The position numbers and the translations under genes were made by a program. The notes beneath the pieces were generated by a model that saw nothing but the letters and a program-made list of their open reading frames with translations, ran no database searches and had not been told where the DNA came from. From positions 124,001 through 188,000 of the forward strand of contig NZ_NPKP01000007.1 of NCBI RefSeq assembly GCF_008329585.1: DNA of 64,000 bases, given 5' to 3'. This DNA is from Mycolicibacterium sp. P9-22 (GTDB lineage: Bacteria > Actinomycetota > Actinomycetes > Mycobacteriales > Mycobacteriaceae). Shown here in pieces: positions 16,815-25,192 of the stretch; the stretch's first letter is position 1; each line of letters opens with the position of its first letter.

Positions 16815-17651
16815 ATGACCGCTTCATTGACCCAGTTCACGATCACCGAGGTCGCAGCGGGATATTGGCGGGTGACGTTCAGCAATCCGCCCATCAACCT
16901 CTCGGATACGGACACCCTCCTCGAGCTACAGCATGTCGTCGGTCTCATCGAGTCCGATGACACATTGCGGGTCGTCGTATTCGACAGTGCTGACCCGGAT
17001 TTCTTCATCAATCACTACGACGTCTCCCGGTTTGCCGAGTTCCCCCTGACGCCCGGACCGACCGGTCTGCCAACGTTCATCGACACCACGACACGACTGT
17101 CCACCTCCTCGGTGGTCACCATCGCGTCCATCCGGGGCCGAACGCGTGGCGGGGGTTCGGAGATCGCCCTGGCATGCGACATGCGCTTCGCGAGCCTGGA
17201 GCGAGCGATCTTCGCGCAGATCGAGGTCGGGGCGGGCGTCTTCCCGGGCGGCGGCGGTATCGAGCGCCTACCCCTTCTCGTCGGGCGGGCCAGAGCGCTC
17301 GAAATCGTCCTCGGCAGTGACGACTTCGATGCAGAAACCGCAGAGCACTACGGATGGGTGAACCGCGCGTTCCCCGACCACGAACTCGACGCCTACGTCG
17401 ACAACCTTGCCAGGCGCATCGCGTCGTTCGACAAGCCTGCGCTCGCTGAGGCCAAACGGCTGATCAACCGCAACACCCTGCCTTCCGCTGAGGACCTGAT
17501 CCAGACACAAGACGCGTTCCTCGACGCGTTCTCATGGCCCACTGTGCAACAGAGGGGGGCCAAGATACGCCGTAGAGCAGGCGAACTGGGCCCCGACTTC
17601 GAAGCACGCTTCGGTCATCACCTCGGAGATCTTGGCGACGACTCTGATTGA
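16815..17651 (+). CDS. Enoyl-CoA hydratase/isomerase family protein (crotonase)
   Basis: A 278-residue crotonase. The N-terminal ITEVAAGYWRVTFSNPP strand, the oxyanion-hole segment RGRTRGGGSEIALACD (near residue 108) and IEVGAGVFPGGGG with its candidate acid/base glutamate (near residue 137) are clear. It would act on CoA thioesters, fitting the divergent acyl-CoA ligase. AAGGAAA lies upstream of the ATG. The TetR gene follows 115 bp downstream. Confidence 0.88.
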   Translation: MTASLTQFTITEVAAGYWRVTFSNPPINLSDTDTLLELQHVVGLIESDDTLRVVVFDSADPDFFINHYDVSRFAEFPLTPGPTGLPTFIDTTTRLSTSSVVTIASIRGRTRGGGSEIALACDMRFASLERAIFAQIEVGAGVFPGGGGIERLPLLVGRARALEIVLGSDDFDAETAEHYGWVNRAFPDHELDAYVDNLARRIASFDKPALAEAKRLINRNTLPSAEDLIQTQDAFLDAFSWPTVQQRGAKIRRRAGELGPDFEARFGHHLGDLGDDSD

Positions 17652-17766
17652 GCAGCGCGCCTCGACTGAGCGCGGCCAAAGCCATGGCGTACGTTCGCGT
17701 GCACAAGGTCAGTACCAAATTCGTCGGCATCAGACTGATGTCGCCTTGGACTCGGAGGTTCCACCA

Positions 17767-18336
17767 GTGGGTAGTTCGCAGGCCGACAAGGCGGCCAACC
17801 ACGACCGCATCGTCGATATCGCAGCGACCCGCGTACGCCGTAGCGGCATCAACGGCGTCGGCGTGGCAGAGATCATGCAGGAAGCCGGCCTGACCCATGG
17901 CGGCTTCTACCGACACTTCAAGTCCCGAGACGAACTGGTCGGCGCCGCGGTGGAGCACGCCCTGGCCCAGGGAAGTGCGCGGACGATTGCTGCGGCCGAA
18001 GACGGTGGCACAAGAGCTTTCGAGGCGATCATCGACGACTACCTGAGTCACGCCCACCGCGCCAGCCCCGAGGCCGGGTGCGCCGTCGCTGGTTTAGCCC
18101 AAGATGTTTCGCGTGCCGAGGATCGAACCCGCCGCGCTTACAGTCACCAAGTCGAGCAGTACCTTGAGCTGTTCGCCGGATTGACGCCGACTTCGGACGC
18201 TGCCGCCGATCGACGTCGCGCCTGCTTGGTGCTCAGTGCGCTGGTCGGTGCCCTCGCCATGGCGCGAGCTGTCGGCGACGTCGACCTCTCCAATGACATC
18301 CTCTCCGAAACTGCGGCGGCACTCAAAGGCCTCTAG
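17767..18336 (+). CDS. TetR/AcrR-family transcriptional regulator
   Basis: A 189-residue TetR regulator. Its HTH contains DRIVDIAATRVRRSGINGVG and THGGFYRHFKSRDELVGAAV. The GTG at 17767 is chosen because GGAGG lies 8 nt upstream and the HTH then begins near the N-terminus. It lies downstream of the crotonase gene and probably binds the two GGATGATG palindromes at 16609 and 16719, which would make it autoregulated. Confidence 0.88.
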   Translation: MGSSQADKAANHDRIVDIAATRVRRSGINGVGVAEIMQEAGLTHGGFYRHFKSRDELVGAAVEHALAQGSARTIAAAEDGGTRAFEAIIDDYLSHAHRASPEAGCAVAGLAQDVSRAEDRTRRAYSHQVEQYLELFAGLTPTSDAAADRRRACLVLSALVGALAMARAVGDVDLSNDILSETAAALKGL

Positions 18337-18364
18337 ACCGTGCCGCCGTCACGCGCTCTGGGGG

Positions 18365-19846
18365 CTAGACGAGCGTGAACGGAGTCGGTGGACGGCCGAG
18401 CCAAATACGCCGCGACTTTTCCTCCGGATAGGTAGTGGTGGTAGAAGGTGTCGCCAGAACTCGGGTCGCGCGATGGTCTGTGCTGTAGCGGGTCCATCCA
18501 GGTTGGCCTTCGACGATGAATCGCACCCATGCCTGGTGTAGTTCGTGCGACACCGCAAGGACATCGGCCGCGGGGTGGTCTCCGAAGAACAGTCTGCCGG
18601 TGGGACTGTCGAGGGTGACGAAGGCCAGTGGGACGTCGATGCTGTGACACGCCCCGAATTGCTCTGTGGGGTAACAGAGTTCAAAGAGGAAAGTGTCGCC
18701 GCCGGCCTCGGCGTTTGCTTCTGCCAGCAGAAGCGACGGCATGCGGAAGGTGGCATCCGAGTACATGATTTCCACGAGTTCCTCCGGACCGGCGTCGGGG
18801 TAGGCGCGACGGTATGCGTCTGGGCCGTCCGGACGCGGGGCGAAGACTTCCATCGCCGTGCACGCGTCGTCGTCGGTGAAGGTGCCCCGAACGCCCATCA
18901 TGACGCTGAACAGTCGGAATTCGTCACGAGTGTGGCCGACAAGGAGATCGATCCCTTCGGCACGACCGCCAGTGAGGGCGGCCCACGGGGTGTCGTCGAG
19001 GAATTCTCCATCGATCACCGGGCAGACGACGATGCCCAGGTGAGCCAGTCGGCCCCAGCGTTCGCGATAGGAGGGCATGTCCAGGCACAGCGCGGTGACC
19101 TCGTCGGCCAGGCGCTGTGGAGCGACGGTGGAGAACCCTTGAGCGGTGGGTGCGACACCCAGACGGTCGGCGAGCGTAGCGGTCACCTCTTCGGCCAGTG
19201 CAGGCGTGCAGTGCAGTCCGGGAACAGACTGGGTGATGGCCCGCTCAAACAGCGAGCGGGCGCGGGGGACCGCCAGAAGAGCGGCGACTGAGCCGGCTCC
19301 GCCGGATACCCCGGCGACGGTGACACGGGTCGGGTCTCCGCCGAAGTTGGCGATGTTGCGCTGGACCCATTCCAATGCCGCGATCTGGTCGAGCAGGCCG
19401 CGATTCGACGGAGCACCGTCGAGTAGGGCGAAACCTTCGGCGCCCATGCGGCATTGGACGCTGACCACGACGATGCCGGCGTCAGCCAGGGCTGTGGGAT
19501 CGGTCATCGGATCGGCTGCAGTGCCGGCCATGTAGCCACCGCAGCACAGCCACACCAATACCGGCAGCCCCGTCGTGGCCGGGTCCGGCGTGCACACGTT
19601 GAGTGTCAGCCAGTTTGGGTCCGGGGACGGGTCCGCCTTCGGGCCTGGGCCCGACTGCGGTGGCGGCGGACCGAATTCGACCGCGGGCCGAACGCCCTCC
19701 CACGAGGCGACAGGCACGGGAGCCGCGAAACGCAGCGCACCGACCGGGGGCTGGGCGTACGAGATACCGCGGAAGTCGGCGTTGCCCCGCCGTAGGCGAC
19801 CCTCGACGATCCCCTGCTCTGTTCGAATTTGCGGATGTCCGTGCAT
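18365..19846 (-). CDS. Type B carboxylesterase-like protein with altered oxyanion motif
   Basis: A 493-residue alpha/beta hydrolase of the carboxylesterase type B family. The nucleophile elbow is VAGVSGGAGS near residue 188 (usual G-E-S-A-G). The histidine is probably in FGACHSIDVPLAF near residue 405, and a DEF segment lies in VGHTRDEFRLF. The oxyanion-hole stretch, normally HGGG, reads LCCGGYMAG, with cysteines replacing histidine and glycine. Activity may therefore differ from ordinary esterases. The gene is divergent from the TetR gene at 19927. Confidence 0.82.
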   Translation of the reverse strand: MHGHPQIRTEQGIVEGRLRRGNADFRGISYAQPPVGALRFAAPVPVASWEGVRPAVEFGPPPPQSGPGPKADPSPDPNWLTLNVCTPDPATTGLPVLVWLCCGGYMAGTAADPMTDPTALADAGIVVVSVQCRMGAEGFALLDGAPSNRGLLDQIAALEWVQRNIANFGGDPTRVTVAGVSGGAGSVAALLAVPRARSLFERAITQSVPGLHCTPALAEEVTATLADRLGVAPTAQGFSTVAPQRLADEVTALCLDMPSYRERWGRLAHLGIVVCPVIDGEFLDDTPWAALTGGRAEGIDLLVGHTRDEFRLFSVMMGVRGTFTDDDACTAMEVFAPRPDGPDAYRRAYPDAGPEELVEIMYSDATFRMPSLLLAEANAEAGGDTFLFELCYPTEQFGACHSIDVPLAFVTLDSPTGRLFFGDHPAADVLAVSHELHQAWVRFIVEGQPGWTRYSTDHRATRVLATPSTTTTYPEEKSRRIWLGRPPTPFTLV

Positions 19847-19885
19847 GCCTGCTCCCGTCTGTTCGCCTCGCGGTTAATCATCCAG

Positions 19886-19899
19886 GTGTATTATTACAC
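19886..19899. promoter_or_regulatory. Candidate operator between esterase and TetR genes
   Basis: GTGTA-TTAT-TACAC is a 5-bp inverted repeat with a 4-bp AT spacer, 27 nt upstream of the TetR start and 39 nt upstream of the esterase start. It is the only clear symmetry in this 80-bp divergent spacer and a plausible autoregulatory site. Confidence 0.5.
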
Positions 19900-19926
19900 G
19901 CGTATTGGAACAGCGAAAGGTGGCCA

Positions 19927-20523
19927 ATGCCCAAACAGGTCGATCACCAGGAGCGTCGCGAAACGATCGCTCGCGCTTTATGGCGGGTGGTGGATCAACG
20001 CGGTGTTCTGCGTCTGAGCCTGCGCGAGGTGGCGGCGGAGGCCGGGATGTCACACGGCCAGCTCCAGCACTACTTCGCGAGTCGTCAGGAGCTGCTTTCG
20101 TTCGCGATGGACTTCGCCGCCGAACAGACCGCGCAGCGAGTGGCCCGTGGCCTGCAGGCGCTCGGCGACGCACCACACCCTCGAGACGTCCTGCGGTTGA
20201 CACTCGTCGAAATGCTGCCGCTGCACGAAGATGCGCGCGCCACGAGCCGGATGAATGCCGCTTACGTTCTCGAGGCACTGCACGACAACACGATTCGCGC
20301 TCGTACGCGCGACGGCTTACGGCAGGGCCGGGAACTGGTGAAAGTCCTCATCACGCAAGCGATCGCCGATGGAAAGATCGCTGGCGATCGCGACGCCGAC
20401 ATCGAAACCGACCGCATCCTTGCGTTGACCGGCCTGACACCGCTTCTCGAACTGGACGTCATCAATCCCGGAGAGGCCCTCGCCGCAATCGATCGACATC
20501 TCGGCGAACTGTTCACGTCGTAG
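19927..20523 (+). CDS. TetR-family regulator (BetI-like)
   Basis: A 198-residue TetR regulator. The HTH spans RETIARALWRVVDQRGVLR and SHGQLQHYFASRQELLSFAM. The C-terminal domain resembles the BetI class. The ATG at 19927 has an AAAGG element upstream and puts the HTH at residue 10. It is divergent from the carboxylesterase gene and probably regulates it. Confidence 0.88.
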   Translation: MPKQVDHQERRETIARALWRVVDQRGVLRLSLREVAAEAGMSHGQLQHYFASRQELLSFAMDFAAEQTAQRVARGLQALGDAPHPRDVLRLTLVEMLPLHEDARATSRMNAAYVLEALHDNTIRARTRDGLRQGRELVKVLITQAIADGKIAGDRDADIETDRILALTGLTPLLELDVINPGEALAAIDRHLGELFTS

Positions 20524-20594
20524 GGAGTAGCGCGAAGGCGCTTACCTCAAAGTGCGTTCTTCCGCGACACGTCTGCCCATGATTTCCTGGCTCA

Positions 20595-21005
20595 ATGATT
20601 GTGAGCGCGCAACGCTTCCGCTTCAAAGCCGATGTCACCGAGGAGCAGAAGTCACACGCGATCGCGGCGATCACCGCTGTCTCGAGGCTGGAGTCCGTGG
20701 CCTTCGCCGTCGTCGGCCAGGACCTCGGCGACCCCGACGAAGGCTTCACGCACGGCTACCTGGTCGGCATCCCGGACCTCGACGCGCTCGAACGGTACTT
20801 TCGAGATCCGGTGCACGACGCCGGTGATCGAGTGTTTCTCCCGCTACTCGAAAAGGTGACCGGTATAGGCATTTCCGATGACACCGATCCCGATCTTCGA
20901 GACAGGGTGGTAGCCCTGCACACCGCTCGCATCCAGCGCGACCCCGAGTACGCCGAGTTGCTCGACGCTATCCCGCAGTCGGCACTCCTGCACGAAGATC
21001 ATTGA
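20595..21005 (+). CDS. Dabb (dimeric alpha/beta barrel) domain protein
   Basis: A 136-residue protein with the stress-responsive Dabb fold: QRFRFKADVTEEQK at the N-terminus, a middle strand VAFAVVGQDLG, then FTHGYLVGIPDLDALERYF and a Y/F-rich C-terminal helix. Family members form ferredoxin-like dimers and some act in polyketide or aromatic metabolism. Its last 38 bp overlap the convergent HxlR gene. Confidence 0.8.
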   Translation: MIVSAQRFRFKADVTEEQKSHAIAAITAVSRLESVAFAVVGQDLGDPDEGFTHGYLVGIPDLDALERYFRDPVHDAGDRVFLPLLEKVTGIGISDDTDPDLRDRVVALHTARIQRDPEYAELLDAIPQSALLHEDH

Positions 21006-21348
21006 CGTCGAAGGCCTCCTGCGCGGCTATGAGCGCATCAGCGTTATCCCGGATCCAATCCGTCAGGCCACTGAGACGCGCGCTGAGTTCGGCTCCCAGT
21101 ACGCTGTGCCCGTAGGTGACTCGCGGAGGACTCACCGGCTCCACCGCACGCCAGACGAGCCCGTCACGGACAAGGACCCGCAGGGTCTGGGACAGCACCT
21201 TGTCGGTGACACCTTCCACCGCGCTACGCAATTCGTAGTACCGCAAGTCGCCGCGGCGCAGAGCCAGCAGAACCAATACGCCCCATTTACCGGTGACGTG
21301 GTCGATCACTTCCCGCGCCGGGCAGTCCTGACTCAGAACCTCGTCCAC
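20968..21348 (-). CDS. HxlR-family transcriptional regulator
   Basis: A 126-residue winged-helix regulator with the HxlR hallmarks: an N-terminal C-P-A-R-E-V cysteine, DHVTGKWGVLVLLALRRGDLRYYEL and the recognition helix DKVLSQTLRVLVRDGLV. In some members the cysteine senses redox or aldehydes. It overlaps the Dabb gene tail to tail. No target lies directly divergent. The GTG start is weakly supported. Confidence 0.88.
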   Translation of the reverse strand: MDEVLSQDCPAREVIDHVTGKWGVLVLLALRRGDLRYYELRSAVEGVTDKVLSQTLRVLVRDGLVWRAVEPVSPPRVTYGHSVLGAELSARLSGLTDWIRDNADALIAAQEAFDVNDLRAGVPTAG

Positions 21349-21542
21349 GCATCGAGACTACGCAAACCGACGCACACATGAACAGGCCGTTCGCCGCCGC
21401 CACTGATCGAGCGCACCCGTCGCCGCCCCGGCGATCAGCGGAACGCATCGAGCTGCTCGCCGACCAACTGCCACGCGCGTGAACGTGGCCGACCGGACCG
21501 TCTGACCCACGGATCGACGACCGGCGGCGGCCCCGCTCCCCC

Positions 21543-22382
21543 TCAGAGGGCAAGCTGTTGGCTACCAATGACCGAGAGCAGTTCGAGCTTGCTGTGGCTT
21601 TCCGTGCCGGGGCTCGTGGTCAGCACAACGAGGGCCTGGGCGCGGTTCTCGGTGTACAGGATCTGGCCGTCGACCTCGATGCGGCCGAGTTCGGGATGCA
21701 GGATCGTCTTGCAGTCGCCGTAGCGCGAAGCGACCTCCTGAAGTTCCCACATGCGCACGAACTCCGGGCTGTGTGCCGTGAGTTCGCCGAGTATTCGGGC
21801 GGCTCGAGCGGTATCGCTGCCAGTGGTCAGCGCTGCACGCAGACGCGCCGCATGGGCGCGGCCGTGGTTTTCGCGGGCCTCTTCGGGAAACAACAGACGC
21901 TCGGCCGGGTCCATGAACCACCGGTAGAACCCGCTGCGGGCCAGCCCGGTGTGGCGGGTCTGGTCGCCGAGCAGCGCGACGGCCAACGGATTCATCGCGA
22001 GCGTGTCGATCAGGTCGCTGTGCACCATGGCCGGCGTGTCGTGCAGCCGGTCCAAGACCCGCAACAGCGCCGGGCTGACATGTTCCGACGGCTGAAAGCG
22101 GGCGGGGGCGTTGTGCCCGATGAGGCCGAACAGGTGGTCGCTTTCATCCAGAGTCAGCCGCAGCGCCCTAGCGAGAGCCGTGATGATCTGGACGGAGGGC
22201 TGCGGCGCCCGCTGCTGTTCCAGCCGGGCGTAGTAATCGGTGGACATCCCGGCAAGCTGGGCGACCTCCTCGCGGCGCAGCCCCTGCGTTCGCCTGCGCG
22301 GCCCCTCCACCAGTCCGACATCGCGCGGACGCAACATCTCACGCCGGTGGCGCAGGAAGTCCGCCAATGCCTTCTTGTCCAT
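21543..22382 (-). CDS. XRE-family regulator with MmyB-like sensory domain
   Basis: A 279-residue regulator. The N-terminal XRE HTH (GLRREEVAQLAGMSTDYYARLEQ, near residues 32-54, quoted in part) is followed by the MmyB-like ligand domain with YRWFMDPAERLLFPEEARE. The ATG at 22382 follows GAGAGGAT and matches the homology start; an upstream start at 22400 adds six residues. It is divergent from the SDR gene at 22517, an arrangement repeated at 32086/32222. A perfect ATCCATGGAT palindrome (22427-22436) in the spacer could be an operator. Confidence 0.87.
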   Translation of the reverse strand: MDKKALADFLRHRREMLRPRDVGLVEGPRRRTQGLRREEVAQLAGMSTDYYARLEQQRAPQPSVQIITALARALRLTLDESDHLFGLIGHNAPARFQPSEHVSPALLRVLDRLHDTPAMVHSDLIDTLAMNPLAVALLGDQTRHTGLARSGFYRWFMDPAERLLFPEEARENHGRAHAARLRAALTTGSDTARAARILGELTAHSPEFVRMWELQEVASRYGDCKTILHPELGRIEVDGQILYTENRAQALVVLTTSPGTESHSKLELLSVIGSQQLAL

Positions 22383-22516
22383 GCCCCATCCTCTCCGCAT
22401 TCCGCTCGACTATCCAGAGACCGCCAATCCATGGATAAGCCTTCTCTCCCGGCCCACCGCGGACGCCCCTACGGTCGACGCTGACCACCGCAACAACGAA
22501 GGAACAAGAGATCCCC

Positions 22517-23260
22517 ATGAAGATGACCGGCAACACGATCCTGCTCACCGGCGGCACCTCCGGCATCGGACTCGGCCTGGCCGTACGCCTGCACGCAGCC
22601 GGCAACAAGGTGATCGTCGCCGGCCGGCGCAAGGAGCTCCTCAACGACATCACGGCCGAGCATCCCGGCATCGAAGCGCTGGTCCTGGACGTCGCGGACC
22701 CCGACTCGATCGCGCAAGCCAGTGAGACCCTTGCCGCGAGCCACCCGGAGCTGAACGTCCTGATCAACAACGCCGGCGTCATGCTGAAGGAGAACCTGCT
22801 CGACCCCGCCAGCCTCCCGGTCGCCGAGGAACACGTCACGATCAACCTGCTCGGCACGATCCGGATGACGTACGCCTTCCTGCCCCAGCTGGTGAGCAAC
22901 GACGACGCGGTCATCGTGAACGTCACCTCCGCGCTGGCGTTCGTGCCGTTCCCGATCACCCCGACGTACAGCGCGACGAAGGCGGCACTGCACTCCTTCT
23001 CCCAGACCCTGCGCGTCCAACTCGCCGACGAAGGCGTCCAGGTGATCGAGCTCGTCCCGCCGAGTGTGCGCACGACTCTGCTCGGTCAGCAGGACGACGA
23101 GCAGGCCATGCCGTTGGACGAGTTCCTCACCGAGACCCTCGAGCTGCTGCGCGAGAATCCCGACACACAAGAGCTCGTCGTCGAGCGCGCGCGGTTCCTC
23201 CGCGACGCGCAGGCCAACGGTTCCTACGATGACGTCTTCGCCATGCTCAGCGCCTACTGA
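22517..23260 (+). CDS. Short-chain dehydrogenase/reductase (DltE-like)
   Basis: A 247-residue SDR. It has the cofactor motif TGGTSGIG near residue 11, NNAG near residue 84 and the catalytic YSATK near residue 151 with an upstream serine. The AGRRKE segment after strand 2 suggests NADP. It is divergent from the XRE/MmyB regulator and 6 bp upstream of the F420-type oxidoreductase, so the two enzymes are probably cotranscribed. Confidence 0.9.
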   Translation: MKMTGNTILLTGGTSGIGLGLAVRLHAAGNKVIVAGRRKELLNDITAEHPGIEALVLDVADPDSIAQASETLAASHPELNVLINNAGVMLKENLLDPASLPVAEEHVTINLLGTIRMTYAFLPQLVSNDDAVIVNVTSALAFVPFPITPTYSATKAALHSFSQTLRVQLADEGVQVIELVPPSVRTTLLGQQDDEQAMPLDEFLTETLELLRENPDTQELVVERARFLRDAQANGSYDDVFAMLSAY

Positions 23261-23266
23261 CCAACG

Positions 23267-24151
23267 ATGACCAATCACCGACCGTCATTCGGCATTGCCA
23301 CGGCAGTGACCGCGAATACCCTCGCACCGGATCTACTGGGTTCCTGGCTGGAGGCAAACGGCTTCGAATCGCTCTGGTTTGGCGAACATTCGCACATGCC
23401 GGTCGGTCTGAAGTCCGAGCGCCAGAACTACAAGGAGATCCCCGAAGCCTTCAAGGAGTTGTACGACCCTCTGGTTGCACTCACGAGCGTTGCGGCGGCA
23501 ACGAAGACGCTGACGTTGGGCACGTCGGTGCTGCTGGTCGCGGAACATCATCCGATCCGGCTGGCGAAGATGCTCTCGACACTCGATCGAATATCGGGCG
23601 GACGCGTGATCATCGGTGTCGGCGGCGGGTGGAGCGCCGAGGAGATGGCGGACTATGGCGTGGCGTTCAAGGATCGCTGGAAAGTGGTGCGCGAGACCGT
23701 ACTAGCGATGCGTGAGATCTGGGACACCGAGATCGCCGCGTTCGACGGCGATTTCATCAAGTTCGCGCCGATGTGGAGCGGCCCCAAACCCATCGACGGT
23801 GCCCGCCTGCCGGTCTTGATCGGCGCTTCGGGCAAGTTCGCCTTCCCCCGCATCGCCGAGTACGGCGACGGCTGGGTACCGGTCGATCAGGGCGACGCGA
23901 TGCCCGGCCTGATGGCGGATCTGCGCGCTCATATGGCGACCAGTGGGCGGCCATTCGACGATCTCGACCATTCGATCATCACCCATCCGTTGGCCCGCGA
24001 TGACGGTGATGGCGACGCGCTCAAGCGCCGCGTCGAGGAGCTTTACGCGATCGGCTTCCGCCGCATCCTGCTGACGCTCCCCTCAGACAGCCCAGACGTC
24101 CAGTGGGAGACACTGGCGACCCTGTCCAAGGTGGTCCAAGCATTCACCTGA
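23267..24151 (+). CDS. LLM-class F420-dependent oxidoreductase
   Basis: A 294-residue luciferase-like monooxygenase fold protein. It contains GFESLWFGEHSHMPV near the N-terminus, TSVLLVAEHHPIRLAKMLSTLD and GGRVIIGVGGGWSAEEM, which are typical of mycobacterial F420H2-dependent reductases. The cofactor is inferred from the family. It lies 6 bp after the SDR gene. Confidence 0.87.
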   Translation: MTNHRPSFGIATAVTANTLAPDLLGSWLEANGFESLWFGEHSHMPVGLKSERQNYKEIPEAFKELYDPLVALTSVAAATKTLTLGTSVLLVAEHHPIRLAKMLSTLDRISGGRVIIGVGGGWSAEEMADYGVAFKDRWKVVRETVLAMREIWDTEIAAFDGDFIKFAPMWSGPKPIDGARLPVLIGASGKFAFPRIAEYGDGWVPVDQGDAMPGLMADLRAHMATSGRPFDDLDHSIITHPLARDDGDGDALKRRVEELYAIGFRRILLTLPSDSPDVQWETLATLSKVVQAFT

Positions 24152-24319
24152 ACTCACCATGGTTCTGCGCCGTGGATCGGATGCGCCGGCGCCTCGCCTG
24201 GCGGTCCGATCGATGTGGCCCAACTCCGCACACGGAATCGAACTACTTCCACTTCTCTTCACCGACAACCCGCGCTGAGACCCTTGTCGGCGCCGCCATG
24301 ACGAAAGGGCGCAAACCCG

Positions 24320-24760
24320 ATGACTTCGCCGGACAACAAGACTCGCATCAAAGCAGCGCGCGAGCAGTTTCTCGCCGAACCCCGTACTGCGGCCCTATCG
24401 GTGAGCCTTGGTTCATCACGGGGACCGCTGACGGTGCCGATCTGGTACCAGTACACCCCTGGCGGGGAACCGTGGGTGTTGACCGGTGCCGGCACCCGCA
24501 AGGCGCAATCGATCGAGGCGGCCGGATTCTTCTCGCTCATGGCGCAACGACTGGAGCCGACCAGACGTTATGTGGCGGTCGACGGCGCGGTCAGCCAGAT
24601 TCAGCCCGCAACCGACGACCAAATCGTCGAGCTGACCCTGCGCCACCTCAGCGGCGATGCGGCTGACCGCCACATTGACTTCCTCAGGAACCGCGGCGAG
24701 CACCTCGCGATCACGATGCGTCCAGAACACTGGCTGTATGTCGACGCCGAATCATTCTGA
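24320..24760 (+). CDS. PPOX-class flavin/F420-binding split-barrel protein
   Basis: A 146-residue pyridoxamine-5'-phosphate-oxidase-like split barrel. Segments VPIWYQYTPGGEPWVLTGAGTRKA and LMAQRLEPTRRYVAVDGAV are typical of actinobacterial PPOX proteins that bind F420 or FMN. GAAAGGG lies about 11 nt upstream of the ATG. A paralogue is encoded at 30758-31186. The 168-bp gap before it holds nothing clear. Confidence 0.82.
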   Translation: MTSPDNKTRIKAAREQFLAEPRTAALSVSLGSSRGPLTVPIWYQYTPGGEPWVLTGAGTRKAQSIEAAGFFSLMAQRLEPTRRYVAVDGAVSQIQPATDDQIVELTLRHLSGDAADRHIDFLRNRGEHLAITMRPEHWLYVDAESF

Positions 24761-24799
24761 TTCCTCTGGCGCACAACCACAGTAGCGGGCACCGCACCG

Positions 24800-25167
24800 T
24801 TATTCCGCCGCCACCAGTCGCACCTCGGAGCAAGCCTCGGAGCTGGTGTCGTATACCCGGACGATGGCCCGGTCGCCGGGCTGCAGGAAAGTGCTTTCGC
24901 CCAGCGGCGTGTACTTTGTCGCCCCTATCGCGATCACGACGTTCTCGCGATGACCGCTGGCCGCCATCAAGGCCCCGACATCCTGGAGCGGGGTGTCCGG
25001 CGAGCCCTTCCGGTTGGCGAGCCGCTCGTTGGTCCAGACGAGCAGCACCGCACCGTAGTACGAGTAGCCCAACGTGAGCTGTCGACGCAGTACGCGTTCT
25101 CGTGGCCGTCGGCGGTGAGCAGCGAACACAACAGACGAAGGGAGGCTGTCTGGCCGTCGGGCGTCAA
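24800..25167 (-). pseudogene. Frameshifted hypothetical gene downstream of the molybdenum hydroxylase operon
   Basis: Two adjacent minus-strand frames both show strong GC-rich third positions and join into one product. The first (from about 25167) reads LTPDGQTASLRLLCSLL and ends near YCVDS. The second continues LTLGYSYYGAVLLVWTNERL and runs to a TAA at 24800. The switch is near 25,080. No single frame holds the whole protein, so a frameshift is likely. I do not recognise the family. It lies directly after the PaoC-like gene and may once have been the last gene of that operon. Confidence 0.5.
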
Positions 25168-25192
25168 GTCCGTGCGCGAAGTCCCGCCGTTG

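Noticed and set aside
21378..21482. 34-codon plus-strand frame between HxlR and XRE genes
   Set aside because: No ribosome site or homology by eye; too short to support.
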